Shown here piece after piece: positions 25,801 to 37,480 of a DNA stretch of 64,000 nt (position 1 is its first letter; every line of letters starts with the position of its first letter). The translations under genes and the position numbers were made by a program. This DNA is from Camelus bactrianus (lineage: Eukaryota; Chordata; Mammalia; Artiodactyla; Camelidae), in NCBI RefSeq assembly GCF_048773025.1, contig NC_133561.1, positions 37,104,001 to 37,168,000 of the forward strand, in the 5' to 3' direction. The notes below the pieces were generated by a model. It did not search any database. It was not told where the DNA came from and was given only the letters and a program-made list of their open reading frames with translations.

Positions 25801-28790
25801 TTGGAGCTAGTACCTCCCCATATATATGTATGGAGTGGAGTTGGCAACTGAAAAGATACTTTGTGTTCCCAACAAGCTAGGTGAAGGATGGCTTTCAAAC
25901 ACACTTATCTCTCAGAACTGAGCATGTGGAGAGACGTTCGTTCATCTAGCACCAAGGGAACGGTTTGTAGGGGAAAGTTTTACTCTGGTTTCTCAGTCTG
26001 TTTCCTAGTGCCGGTTTGAAGTTCCTGCAGATTTCACTGTAAAACCGAGTTGGAGCTAGTACCTACCCATATATATGTATGGAGTGGAGTTTGCAACTGA
26101 AAAGAAACTTTGTGTTCCCCACAAGCTAGTTGAAGGACGGCTTTCACACACACTTATCTCTCAGAACTGAGCATGTGGAGAGACGTTCGTTCATTTAGCA
26201 CAAAAGGAACGGGTTGCAGGAGAAACTTTTACTCTGATTTCTCAGTCTGTTTCCTAGTGCCGGTTTGAAGTTCCTGCACTTTTCACTGTAAAACCGACTT
26301 GGAGCTTGTACCTCCCCATATATATATATGGATTGGAGTTTGCAACTGAAAAGAAACTTTGTGTTCCCAACAAGTTAGGTGAAAGACGGCAACCACACGC
26401 ACATGTCTCTCAGAACTGAGCATGTGGAGAGACGTTCGTTCATCTAGCTCCAAGGGAAAGGGTTGCAGGAGAAAATTTTCTCTGGATTTTGAGTCTGTTT
26501 CCTAGTGCCGGTTTGAAGTTCCTGAAGTTTTCACTGTAAAACCGAGTTGGAGCTACTACCTCCCCATATATATGTATGGAGTGGAGTTTGCAACTGAAAA
26601 GAAACTTTGTGTTCCCAACAAGCTAGGTGAAGGATGGATTTCACACACACTTATCTCTCAGAACTGAGCATGTGGAGAGACGTTCGTTCATCTAGCACCA
26701 AGGGAAAGGGTTGCAGGGGAAACTTTTACTCTGATTTCTCAGTCTGTTTCCTAGTGCCGGTTTGAAGTTCAAGTAGTTTTCACTGTAAAACCGAGTTGGA
26801 GCTAGTACCTCCCCATATATATGTATGGAGTGGAGTTTGCATCTTTAAAGAAACTTTGTGTTCCCAACAAGCTAGGTGAAGGACGGCTTCCACACACACT
26901 TATCTCTCAGAACTGAGCAAGTGGATAGTCGTTCGTTCATCTAGCACCAAGAGAACGAAATGCAGGGGAAACTTTTACTCTGGTTTCTCAGTCTGTTTCC
27001 TAGTGCCGGTTTGAAGTTCCTGCAGTTTTCACTTTAAAACCGAGTTGGAACTAGTACCTCCCCATATATATATATGGAATGGAGTATGCAACTGAAAAAA
27101 ACTTTGTGTTCCCAACAAGCTAGGTGAAGGACGGCTTTCACACACACTTATCTCTCAGAACTGAGCATGTGGAGAGACGTTCGTTCATCTAGCACCAAGG
27201 GAAAGGGTTGCAGGAGAAACTTTTACTCTGGTTTCTCAGTCTGTTTCCTAGTGCCGGTTTGAAGTTCCTGCAGTCTTCACTGTAAAAGCGAGTTGGGGCT
27301 AGTACCTCCCCATATATATGTATGGAGTGGAGTTGGCAACTGAAAAGAAACTTTGTGTTCCCAACAAGCTAGGTGAAGGATGGCTTTCAAACACACTTAT
27401 CTCTCAGAACTGAGCATGTGGAGAGACGTTCGTTCATCTAGCACAAAGGGAACGGTTTGTAGGGGAAAGTTTTACTCTGGTTTCTCAGTCTGTTTCCTAG
27501 TGCCGGTTTGAAGTTCCTGCAGATTTCACTGTAAAACCGAGTTGGAGCTAGTACCTCCCCATATATATGTATGGAGTGGAGTTTGCAACTGAAAAGAAAC
27601 TTTGTGTTCCCCACAAGCTAGTTGAAGGACGGCTTTCACACACACTTATCTCTCAGAACTGAGCATGTGGAGAGACGTTCGTTCATCTAGCACCAAGGGA
27701 ACGAGTTGCAGGAGAAACTTTTACTCTGGATTCTCAGTCTGTTTCCTAGTGCCGTTTTGAAGTACCTGCAGTTTTCACTGTAAAACCGAATTGGAGCTAG
27801 TACCTGCCCATATATATATATGGAGTGGAGTTGACAACTGAAAAGAAACTTTGTGTTCCCAACAAGCTATGTGAAGTACGGCTTTCACACACCCTTACCT
27901 ATCAGAACTGAGCATGTGGAGAGACGTTCGTTCATCTAGCACCAAGGGAACGGGTTGCAGGAGAATCTTTTACTCTGGATTCTCAGTCTGTTTCCTAGTG
28001 CCGTTTTGAAGTACCTGCAGTTTTCAATGTAAAACAGATTTGGAGCTAGTACCTCCCCATATATATGTATGGAGTGGAGTTTGCAACTGAAAAGAAACTT
28101 TGTGTTCCCAACAAGCTAGGTGAAGGACGGCTTTCACACACACTTATCTCTCAGAACTGAGCATGTGGAGAGACGTTCGTTCATCTAGCATCAAGGGAAC
28201 GGGTTGCAGGGGAATCTTTTACTCTGGTTTCTCAGTCTGTTTCCTAGTGCCGGTTTGAAGTTCCTGCAGTTTTCACTGTAAAACCGAGTTGGAGCTAGTA
28301 CCTCCCCATATATATGTATGGAGTGGAGGTTGCAACTGAAAAGAAACTTTGTGTTCCCAACAAGCTAGGTGAAGGACGGCTTTCACACACACTTATCTCT
28401 CAGAACTGAGCATGTGGAGAGACTATCATTCATCTAGCACCAAGGGAACGGGTTGTAGGAGAAACTTTTACTCTAGTTTCTCAGTCTGTTTCCTAGTGCC
28501 GGTTTGAAGTTCCTGCAGTTTTCACTGTAAAACCGAGTTGGAGCTAGTACCTCCCCATATATATGTATGGAGTGGAGTTTGCTACTGAAAAGAAATTTTG
28601 TATTCCCAACAAGCTAGGTGAAGGACGGCTTTCAAACACACTTATTTCTCAGAACTGAACATGTGGAGAGACGTTCGTTCATCTAGCACCAAGGGAACTG
28701 TTTGCAGGAGAAGCTTTTACTCTGGTTTCGCAGTCTGTTTCCTAGTGACGGATTGAAGTTCCTGCAGTTTTCACTGTAAAACAGAGTTGG

Positions 28791-31700
28791 ATTTAGTACC
28801 TCCCCATATATATGTATGGAGTGGAGTTTGCAACTGAAAAGAAACTTTGTGTTCCCAACAAGCTAGGTGAAGGACGGCTTTCACACACACATATCTCTCA
28901 GAACCTAGCATGTGGAGAGACGTTCGTTCATCTAGCACCAAGGGAACGGGTTGCAGGAGAAACTTTTACTCTGGTTTCTCAGTCTATTTCCTACTGCCGG
29001 TTTGAAGTTCCTGCAGTTTTCACTGTAAAACCGAGTTGGAGCTAGTACCTCCCCATATATATGTATGGAATGGAGTTTGCAATTGAAAAAAACTTTGTGT
29101 TCCCAACAAGCTAGGTGAAGGACGGCTTTCACACACACTTATCTATCAGAACTGAGCATGTGGAGAGACGTTCATTCTTCTAACACCAAGGGAACTGGTT
29201 GCAGGAGAAAGTTTTACTCTGGATTCTCAGTCTGTTTCCTAGTGCCGGTTTGAAGTTCCTGCAGTTTTCACTGTAAAACCGAGTTGGAGCTAGTACCTCC
29301 CCATATATATGTATGGAGTGGAGTTTGAAACTGAAAAGAAACTTTGTATTCCCAACAAGCTAGGTGAAGGACGGCTTTCAAACACACTTATTTCTCAGAA
29401 CTGAGCATGTGGAGATACGTTCGTTCATCTAGCACCAAGGGAACGGGTTGCAGGAGAAATTATACTCTGGTTTCGCAGTCTGTTTCCTAGTGACGGATTG
29501 AAGTTCCTGCACTTTTCACTGTAAAACAGATTTGGAGTTAGTACCTCCCCATATATATGTATGGAGTGGAGTTTGCAACTGTAAAGAAACTTTGTGTTCC
29601 CCACAAGCTAGGTGAAGGACGGCTTTCACACACACTTATCTCTCAGAACTGAGCATGTGGAGAGACGTTCGTTCATCAAGCACCAAGGGAACGGATTGCA
29701 GGAGAAACTTTAACTCTGGTTTCTCAGTCTGTTTCCTAGTGCCGGTTTGAAGTTCCTGCATTTTTCACTGTAAAAAGTGTTGGAGCTAGTACCTCCCCAT
29801 ATATATGTATGGAGTGGAGTTTGCAACTGAAAAGAAACTTTGTGTTCCCTACAAGCTAGGTTAAGGACGGCTTTCACACACAGTTATCTCTCAGATCTGA
29901 GCATGTGGAGAGACGTTCGTTCATCTAGCACCAAGGGAACGGGTTGCAGTAGAAACTTTTACTCTGGTTTCTCAGTCTGTTTCCTAGTGCCGGTTTGAAG
30001 TTCCTGCACATTTCACTGTAAAACCGACTTGGAGCTAGTACCTCCCCATATATATATATGGATTGGAGTTTGCAACTGAAAAGAAACTTTGTGTTCCCAA
30101 CAAGTTAGGTGAAGGACGGCTACCACACACACATGTCTCTCAGAACTGAGAATGTGGAGATACGTTCGTTCATCTAGCTCCAAGGGAAAGGGTTGCAGGA
30201 GAAACTTTTTCTCTGGATTTTGAGTCTGTTTCCTAGTGCCGGTTTGAAGTTCCTGAAGTTTTCACTGTAAAACCGAGTTGGAGCTAGTACCTCCCCATAT
30301 ATATGTATGGAGTGGAGTTTGCTACTGAAAAGAAACTTTGTATTCCCAACAAGCTAGGTGAAGGACGGCTTTCAAACACACTTATTTCTCAGAACTGAGC
30401 ATGTGGAGAGACGTTCGTTCATCTAGCACCAAGGGAACGGGTTGCAGGAGAATCTGTTACTCTGGTTTCTCAGTCTGTTTCCTAGTGACGGATTGAAGTT
30501 CCTGCAGTTTTCACTGTAAAACAGAGTTGGATTTAGTACCTCCCCATATATATGTATGGAGTGGAGTTTGCAACTGAAAAGAAACTTTGTGTTCCCAACA
30601 AGCTAGGTGAAGGACGGCTTTCACACACACATATCTCTCAGAACCTAGCATGTGGAGAGACGTTCGTTCATCTAGCACCAAGGGAACGGGTTGCAGGAGA
30701 AACTTTTACTCTGGTTTCTCAGTCTATTTCCTACTGCCTGTTTGAAGTTCCTGCAGTTTTCACTGTAAAACCGAGTTGGAGCTAATACCTCCCCATATAT
30801 ATGTATGGAATGGAGTTTGCAACTGAAAAAAACTTTGTGTTCCCAACAAGCTAGGTGAAGGACGGCTTTCACACACACTTATCTCTCAGAACTGAGCATG
30901 TGGAGAGACGTTCGTTCATCTAGCACCAAGGTAACGGGTTGCAGGAGAAATTATACTCTGGTTTCGCAGTCTGTTTCCTAGTGACGGATTGAAGTTCCTG
31001 CACTTTTCACTGTAAAACAGAGTTGGAGTTAGTACCTCCCCATATATATGTATGGAGTGGAGTTTGCAACTGAAAAGAAACTTTGTGTTCCCCACAAGCT
31101 AGGTGAAGGACGGCTTTCACACACACTTATCTCTCAGAACTGAGCATGTGGAGAGACGTTCGTTCATCAAGCACCAAGGGAACGGATTGCAGGAGAAACT
31201 TTAACTCTGGTTTCTCAGTCTGTTTCCTAGTGCCGGTTTGAAGTTCCTGCAGTTTTCACTGTAAAACGAGTTGGAGCTTGTACCTCCCCATATATATGTA
31301 TGGAGTGGAGTTTGCAACTGAAAAGAAACTTTGTGTTCCCTACAAGCTAGGTTAAGGACGGCTTTCACACACAGTTATCTCTCAGATCTGAGCATGTGGA
31401 GAGACGTTCGTTTATCTAGCACCAATGGAACGGGTTGCAGGGGAAAGTTTTACTCTGGATTCTCAGTCTGTTTCCTAGTGCCGGTTTGAAGATCCTGCAG
31501 TTTTTACTGTAAAACTGAGTTGGAGCTAGTACCTCCCCATATATATGTATGGAGTGGAGTTTGCATCTGAAAAGAAACTTTGTGTTCCCAACAAGCTAGG
31601 TGAAGGACGGCTTTCACACCCACTTATCTCTCAGAACTGAGCATGTGGAGAGACGTTCGTTCATCTAGCACCAAGGGAACGGTTTGCAGGAGAAACTTTT

Positions 31701-32270
31701 ACTCTGGTTTCTCAGTCTGTTTCCTAGTGCCGGTTTGAAGTTCCTGCACATTTCACTGTAAAACCGACTTGGAGCTAGTACCTCCCCATATATATATATG
31801 GATTGGAGTTTGCAACTGAAAAGAAACTTTGTGTTCCCAACAAGTTAGGTGAAGGACGGCTACCACACACACATGTCTCTCAGAACTGAGCATGTGGAGA
31901 GACGTTCGTTCATCTAGCTCCAAGGGAAATGTTTGCAGGAGAAACTTTTTCTCTGGATTTTGAGTCTGTTTCCTAGTGCCGGTTTGAAGTTCCTGCAGTT
32001 TTCACTGTAAAACGAGTTGGAGCTAGTACCTCCCCATATATATGTATGGAGTGGAGTTTGCAACTGAAAAGAAACTTTGTGTTCCCTACAAGCTAGGTTA
32101 AGGACGGCTTTCACACACAGTTATCTCTCAGATCTGAGCATGTGGAGAGACGTTCGTTCATCTAGCACCAATGGAACGGGTTGCAGGGGAAACTTTTACT
32201 CTGGATTCTCAGTCTGTTTCCTAGTGCCGGTTTGAAGATCCTGCAGTTTTCACTGTAAAACAAAGTTGGA
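28791..32270 (+). repeat. 7-monomer duplication in H3
   Basis: The variant GAGTTGGATTTAGTACC ends in both units with ATTTAGTACC at 28791 and 30531, exactly 1,740 bases apart, and the following 200 bases are almost identical. Units after the second start follow the same series for a time (GAATGGAGTTT with a six-A run, then the TTCGCAGTCTG and CTACAAGCTAGG forms). H2 has the starting unit once, at about 23070, so the duplication is specific to this block. The end is approximate because the second copy continues into new order. Confidence 0.65.
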
Positions 32271-33028
32271 GCTAGTACCTCCCCTTATATATGTATGGAG
32301 TGGAATTTGCATCTGAAAAGAAACTTTGTGTTCCCAACAAGCTAGGTGAAGGACGGCTTTCACACCCACTTATCTCTCAGAACTGAGCATGTGGAGAGAC
32401 GTTCGTTCATCTAGCACCAAGGGAACGGGTTGCAGGAGAAACTTTTACTCTGGTTTCTCAGTCTGTTTCCTAGTGCCGGTTTGAAGTTCCTGCACATTTC
32501 ACTGTAAAACCGACTTGGAGCTAGTACCTCCCCATATATATATATGGATTGGAGTTTGCAACTGAAAAGAAACTTTGTGTTCCCAACAAGTTGGTGAAGG
32601 ACGGCTACCACACACACATGTCTCTCTGAACTGAGCATGTGGAGAGACGTTCGTTCATCTAGCTCCAAGGGAAAGGGTTGCAGGAGAAACTTTTTCTCTG
32701 GATTTTGAGTCTGTTTCCAAGTGCCGGTTTGAAGTTCCTGAAGTTTTCACTGTAAAACCGTGTTGGAGCTAGTACCTCCCCATATATATGTATGGAGTGG
32801 AGTTTGCAACTGAAAAGAAACTTTGTGTTCCCAACAAGCTAGGTGAAGGATGGCTTTCACACACACTTATCTCTCAGAACTGAGAATGTGGAGAGACGTT
32901 CGTTCATCTAGCACCAAGGGAACGGGTTGCAGGGGAAACTTTTACTCTGATTTCTCAGTCTGTTTCCTAGTGCCGGTTTGAAGTTCCTGCATTTTTCACT
33001 TTAAAACCGAGTTGGAACTAGTACCTCC

Positions 33029-33044
33029 CCATATATATATATGG
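33029..33044. repeat. TA-rich 16-bp perfect palindrome
   Basis: CCATATATATATATGG is its own reverse complement. It marks one class of monomers (for example near 958, 1706, 7675, 12160, 24830, 33029). The commoner form, CCATATATATGTATGG (for example 22836-22851), has one mismatched pair. It resembles a TATA box by composition, but no transcription unit follows, so I treat it as a structural palindrome. Confidence 0.85.
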
Positions 33045-36000
33045 AATGGAGTTTGCAACTGAAAAAAACTTTGTGTTCCCAACAAGCTAGGTGAAGGACG
33101 GCTTTCACACACACTTATCTCTCAGAACTGAGCATGTGGAGAGAAGTTCGTTCATCTAGCACCAAGGGAAAGGGTTGCAGGGGAAACTTTTACTCTGGTT
33201 TCTCAGTCTGTTTCCTAGTGCCGGTTTGAAGTTCCTGCAGTCTTCACTGTAAAAGCGAGTTGGAGCTAGTACCTCCCCATATATATGTATGGAGTGGAGT
33301 TTGCAACTGAAAAGAAACTTTGTGTTCCCAACAAGCTAGGTGAAGGATGGCTTTCAAACACACTTATCTCTCAGAACTGAGCATGTGGAGAGACGCTCGT
33401 TCATCTAGCACCAAAGGAACGGTTTGTAGGGGAAAGTTTTACTCTGGTTTCTCAGTCTGTCTCCTAGTGCCGGTTTGAAGTTCCTGCAGATTTCACTGTA
33501 AAACCGAGTTGGAGCTAGTACCTCCCAATATATATGTATGGAGTGGAGTTTGCAACTGAAAAGAAACTTTGTGTTCCCCACAAGCTAGGTGAAGGACGGC
33601 TTTCACACACACATATCTCTCAGAACTGAGCATGTGGAGAGACTTTCGTTCATCTAGCACCAAGGGAATGGGTTGCAGGAGAATCTTTTACTCTGGATTC
33701 TCAGTCTGTTTCCTAGTGCCGTTTTGAAGTACCTGCAGTTTTCACTGTAAAACCGAATTGGAGCTAGTACCTGCCCATATATATGTATGGAATGGATTTG
33801 GCAACTGAAAAGAAACTTTGTGTTCCCAACAAGCTATGTGAAGAACGGCTTACACACACCCTTATCTATCAGAACTGAGCATGTGGAGAGACGTTCGTTC
33901 ATCTAGCACCAAGGGAACGGGTTGCAGGAGAATCTTTTACTCTGGATTCTCAGTCTGTTTCCTAGTGCCGTTATGAAGTACCTGCAGTTTTCACTGTAAA
34001 ACCAATTTGGAGCTAGTACCTCCCCATATATATGTATGGAGTGGAGTTTGCAACTGAAAAGAAACTTTGTGTTCCCAACAAGCTAGGTGAAGAACGGCTT
34101 TCACACACACTTATCTATCAGAACTGAGCATGTGGAGAGACGTTCGTTCATCTAGCACCAAGGGAACGGGTTGCAGGAGAATCTTTTACTCTGGTTTCTC
34201 AGTCTGTTTCCTAGTGCCGGTTTGAATTTCCTGCAGTTTTCACTGTAAAACCGAGTTGGAGCTAGTACCTCCCCATATATATGTATGGAGTGGAGGTTGC
34301 AACTGAAAAGAAACTTTGTGTTCCCAACAAGCTAGGTGAAGGACGGCTTTCACACACACTTATCTCTCAGAACTGAGCATGTGGACAGACTATCGTTCAT
34401 ATAGCACCAAGGGAACGGGTTGTAGGAGAAACTTTTACTCTAGTTTCTCAGTCTGTTTCCTAGTGCCGGTTTGATGTTCCTGCAGTTTTCACTGTAAAAC
34501 CGAGTTGGAGCTAGTACCTCCCCATATATATGTATGGAATGGAGTTTGCAACTGAAAAAAATTTTGTGTTCCCAACAAGCTAGGTGAAGGATGGCTTTCA
34601 CACACACTTATCTCTCAGAACTGAGAATGTGGAGAGACGTTCATTTTTCTAACACCAAGGGAACTGGTTGCAGGAGAAACTTTTACTCTGGATTCTCAGT
34701 CTGTTTCCTAGTGCCGGTTTGAAGTTCCTGCAGTTTTCACTGTAAAACCGAGTTGGAGCTAGTACCTCCCCATATATATGTATGGAGTGGAGTTTGCAAC
34801 TGAAAAGAAACTTTGTATTCCCAAAAAGCTAGGTGAAGGACGGCTTTCAAACACACTTATTTCTCAGAACTGAGCATGTGGAGAGACGTTCGTTCATCTA
34901 GCACCAAGGGAACGGGTTGCAGGAGAAACTTTTACTCTGGTTTCTCAGTCTGTTTCCTAGTGCCGTTTTGAAGTACCTGCAGTTTTCACTGTAAAATCGA
35001 ATTGGAGCTAGTACCTGCCCATATATATGTATGGAGTGGAGTTGGCAACTGAAAAGAAACTTTGTGTTCCCAACAAGCTAGGTGAAGAACGGCTATCACA
35101 CACACTTATCTATCAGAACTGAGCATGTGGAGAGACGTTCGTTCATCTAGCACCAAGGGAAAGGGTTGCAGGAGAATCTTTTACTCTGGATTCTCAGTGT
35201 GTTTCCTAGGGCCGATTTGAAGTAACTGCAGTTTTCACTGTAAAACCGAGTTGGAGCTAGTACCTCCCCATATATATATATGGAGTGGAGTTTGCAACTG
35301 AAAAGAAACTTTGTGTTCCCCACAAGCTAGGTGAAGGACGGCTTTCACAACCACATATCTCTCAGAATCTAGCATGTGGAGAGACGTTCGTTCATCTAGC
35401 ACCAAGGGAACGGGTTGCAGGAGAAACTTTTACTCTGGATTCTCAGTCTATTTCCTAGTGCCGTTTTGAAGTACCTGCAGTTTTCACTGTAAAACCGAGT
35501 TGGAGCTAGTACCTACCCATATATAAGTATGGAGTGGAGTTTGCAACTGAAAAGAAACTTTGTGTTCCCCACAAGCTAGGTGAAGGACGGCTTTCACACA
35601 CACTTATCTCTCAGAACTGAGCATGTGGAGAGACGTTCGTTCATCAAGCACCAAGGGAACGGGTTGCATTAGTAACTTTTACTCTGGTTTGTCATTCTGT
35701 TTCAAAGTGCTTGTTTGAAGTCCCTGCAGTTTTCAATGTAAAACCGAGTTGGAGCTAGTACCTCCCCATATATATGTATGGAGTGGAGTTTGCAACTGAA
35801 AAGAAACTTTGTATTCCCAACAAGCTAGGTGAAGGACGGCTTTCAAACACACTTATTTCTCAGAACTGAGCATGTGGAGAGACGTTCGTTCACCTAGCAC
35901 CAAGGGAACGGGTTGCAGGAGAAATTATACTCTGGTTTCGCAGTCTGTTTCCTAGTGACGGATTGAAGTTCCTGCACTTTTCACTATAAAACAGAGTTGG

Positions 36001-37480
36001 AGTTAGTACCTCCCCATATATATGTATGGAGTGGAGTTTGCAACTGAAAAGAAACTTTGTGTTCCCCACAAGATAGGTGAAGGACGGCTTTCACACACAG
36101 TTATCTCTCAGAACTGAGCATGTGGAGAGACGTTCGTTCATCTAGCACCAATGGAACGGGTTGCAGGGGAAACTTTTACTCTGGATTCTCAGTCTGTTTC
36201 CTAGTGCCGGTTTGAAGATCCTGCAGTTTTCACTGTAAACCTGAGTTGGAGCTAGTACCTCCCCATATATATGTATGGAGTGGAGTTTGCATCTGAAAAG
36301 AAACTTTGTGTTCCCAACAAGCTAGGTGAAGGACGGCTTTCACACCCACTTACCTCTCAGAACTGAGCATGTGGAGAGACTTTCGTTCATCTAGCACAAA
36401 GGGAACGGGTTGCAGGAGAAACTTTTACTCTGGTTTCTCAGTCTGTTTCCTAGTGCCGGATTGAAGTTCCTGCACTTTTCACTGTAAAACCGACTTGGAG
36501 CTAGTACCTCCCCATATATATATATGGATTGGAGTTTGCAACTGAAAAGAAACTTTGTGTTCCCAACAAGTTTGGTGAAGGACGGCTACCAGACACACAT
36601 GTCTCTCAGAACTGAGCATGTGGAGAGACGTTCGTTCATCTAGCTCCAAGGGAATGTGTTGCAGGAGAAACTTTTTCTCTGGATTTTGAGTCTGTTTCCT
36701 AGTGCCGGTTTGAAGTTCCTGAAGTTTTCTCTGTAAAACCGAGTTGGAGCTAGTACCTCCCCATATATATGTATGGAGTGGAGTTTGCAACTGAAAAGAA
36801 ACTTTGTGTTCCCAACAAGCTAGGTGAAGGATGGCTTTCACACACACTTATCTCTCAGAACTGAGCATGTGGAGAGACGTTCGTTCATCTAGCACCAAGG
36901 GAACGTGTTGCAGGGGAAACTTTTACTCTGGATTCTCAGTCTGTTTCCTAGTGCCGGTTTGAAGTTCCAGTAGTTTTCACTGTAAAACCGAGTTGGAGCT
37001 AGTACCTCCCCATATATATGTATGGAGTGGAGTTTGCAACTTTAAAGACTTTGTGTTCCCAACAAGCTAGGTGAAGGACGGCTTCCACACACAAATATCT
37101 CTCAGAACTGAGCAAGTGGAGAGTCGTTCATTCATCTAGCACCAAGAGAACGGATTGCAGGAGAAACTTTTACTCTGCTTTCTCAGTCTGTTTCCTAGTG
37201 CCGGTTTGAAGTTCCTGCATTTTTCACTTTAAAACCGAGTTGGAACTAGTACCTCCCCATATATATATATGGAATGGAGTTTGCAACTGAAAAAAACTTT
37301 GTGTTCCCAACAAGCTAGGTGAAAGACGGCTTTCACACACACTTATCTCTCCGAAATGAGCATGTGGAGAGACGTTCATTCATTTAGCACCAAGGGAACA
37401 GTTGCAGGAGAAACTTTTCTCTGGATTCTCAGTCTGTTTCCTAGTGCCGTTTTGAAGTTCCTGCATTCTTCACTGTAAAA

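Larger units (their letters stand above)
25790..33248 (+). repeat. Higher-order block H3 (30 monomers)
   Basis: Marker GTAAAAGCGAG occurs at 25790, 27282 and 33249. The first interval (1,492 bp) is a 6-monomer unit. The second is 5,967 bp, the same length as the corresponding interval in H1, although the internal order differs, so the equal length seems to be chance. The block contains the 7-monomer duplication starting at 28791. Confidence 0.75.

Noticed and set aside
36479-36847. 122-codon minus-strand open frame, plus about fifty recurring 60-86-codon frames on both strands
   Set aside because: They are the same few satellite frames repeated every unit, present on both strands, ended by stops shared by most units, with no domain, signal or codon pattern. 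They are by-products of a repeat whose length is a multiple of three.
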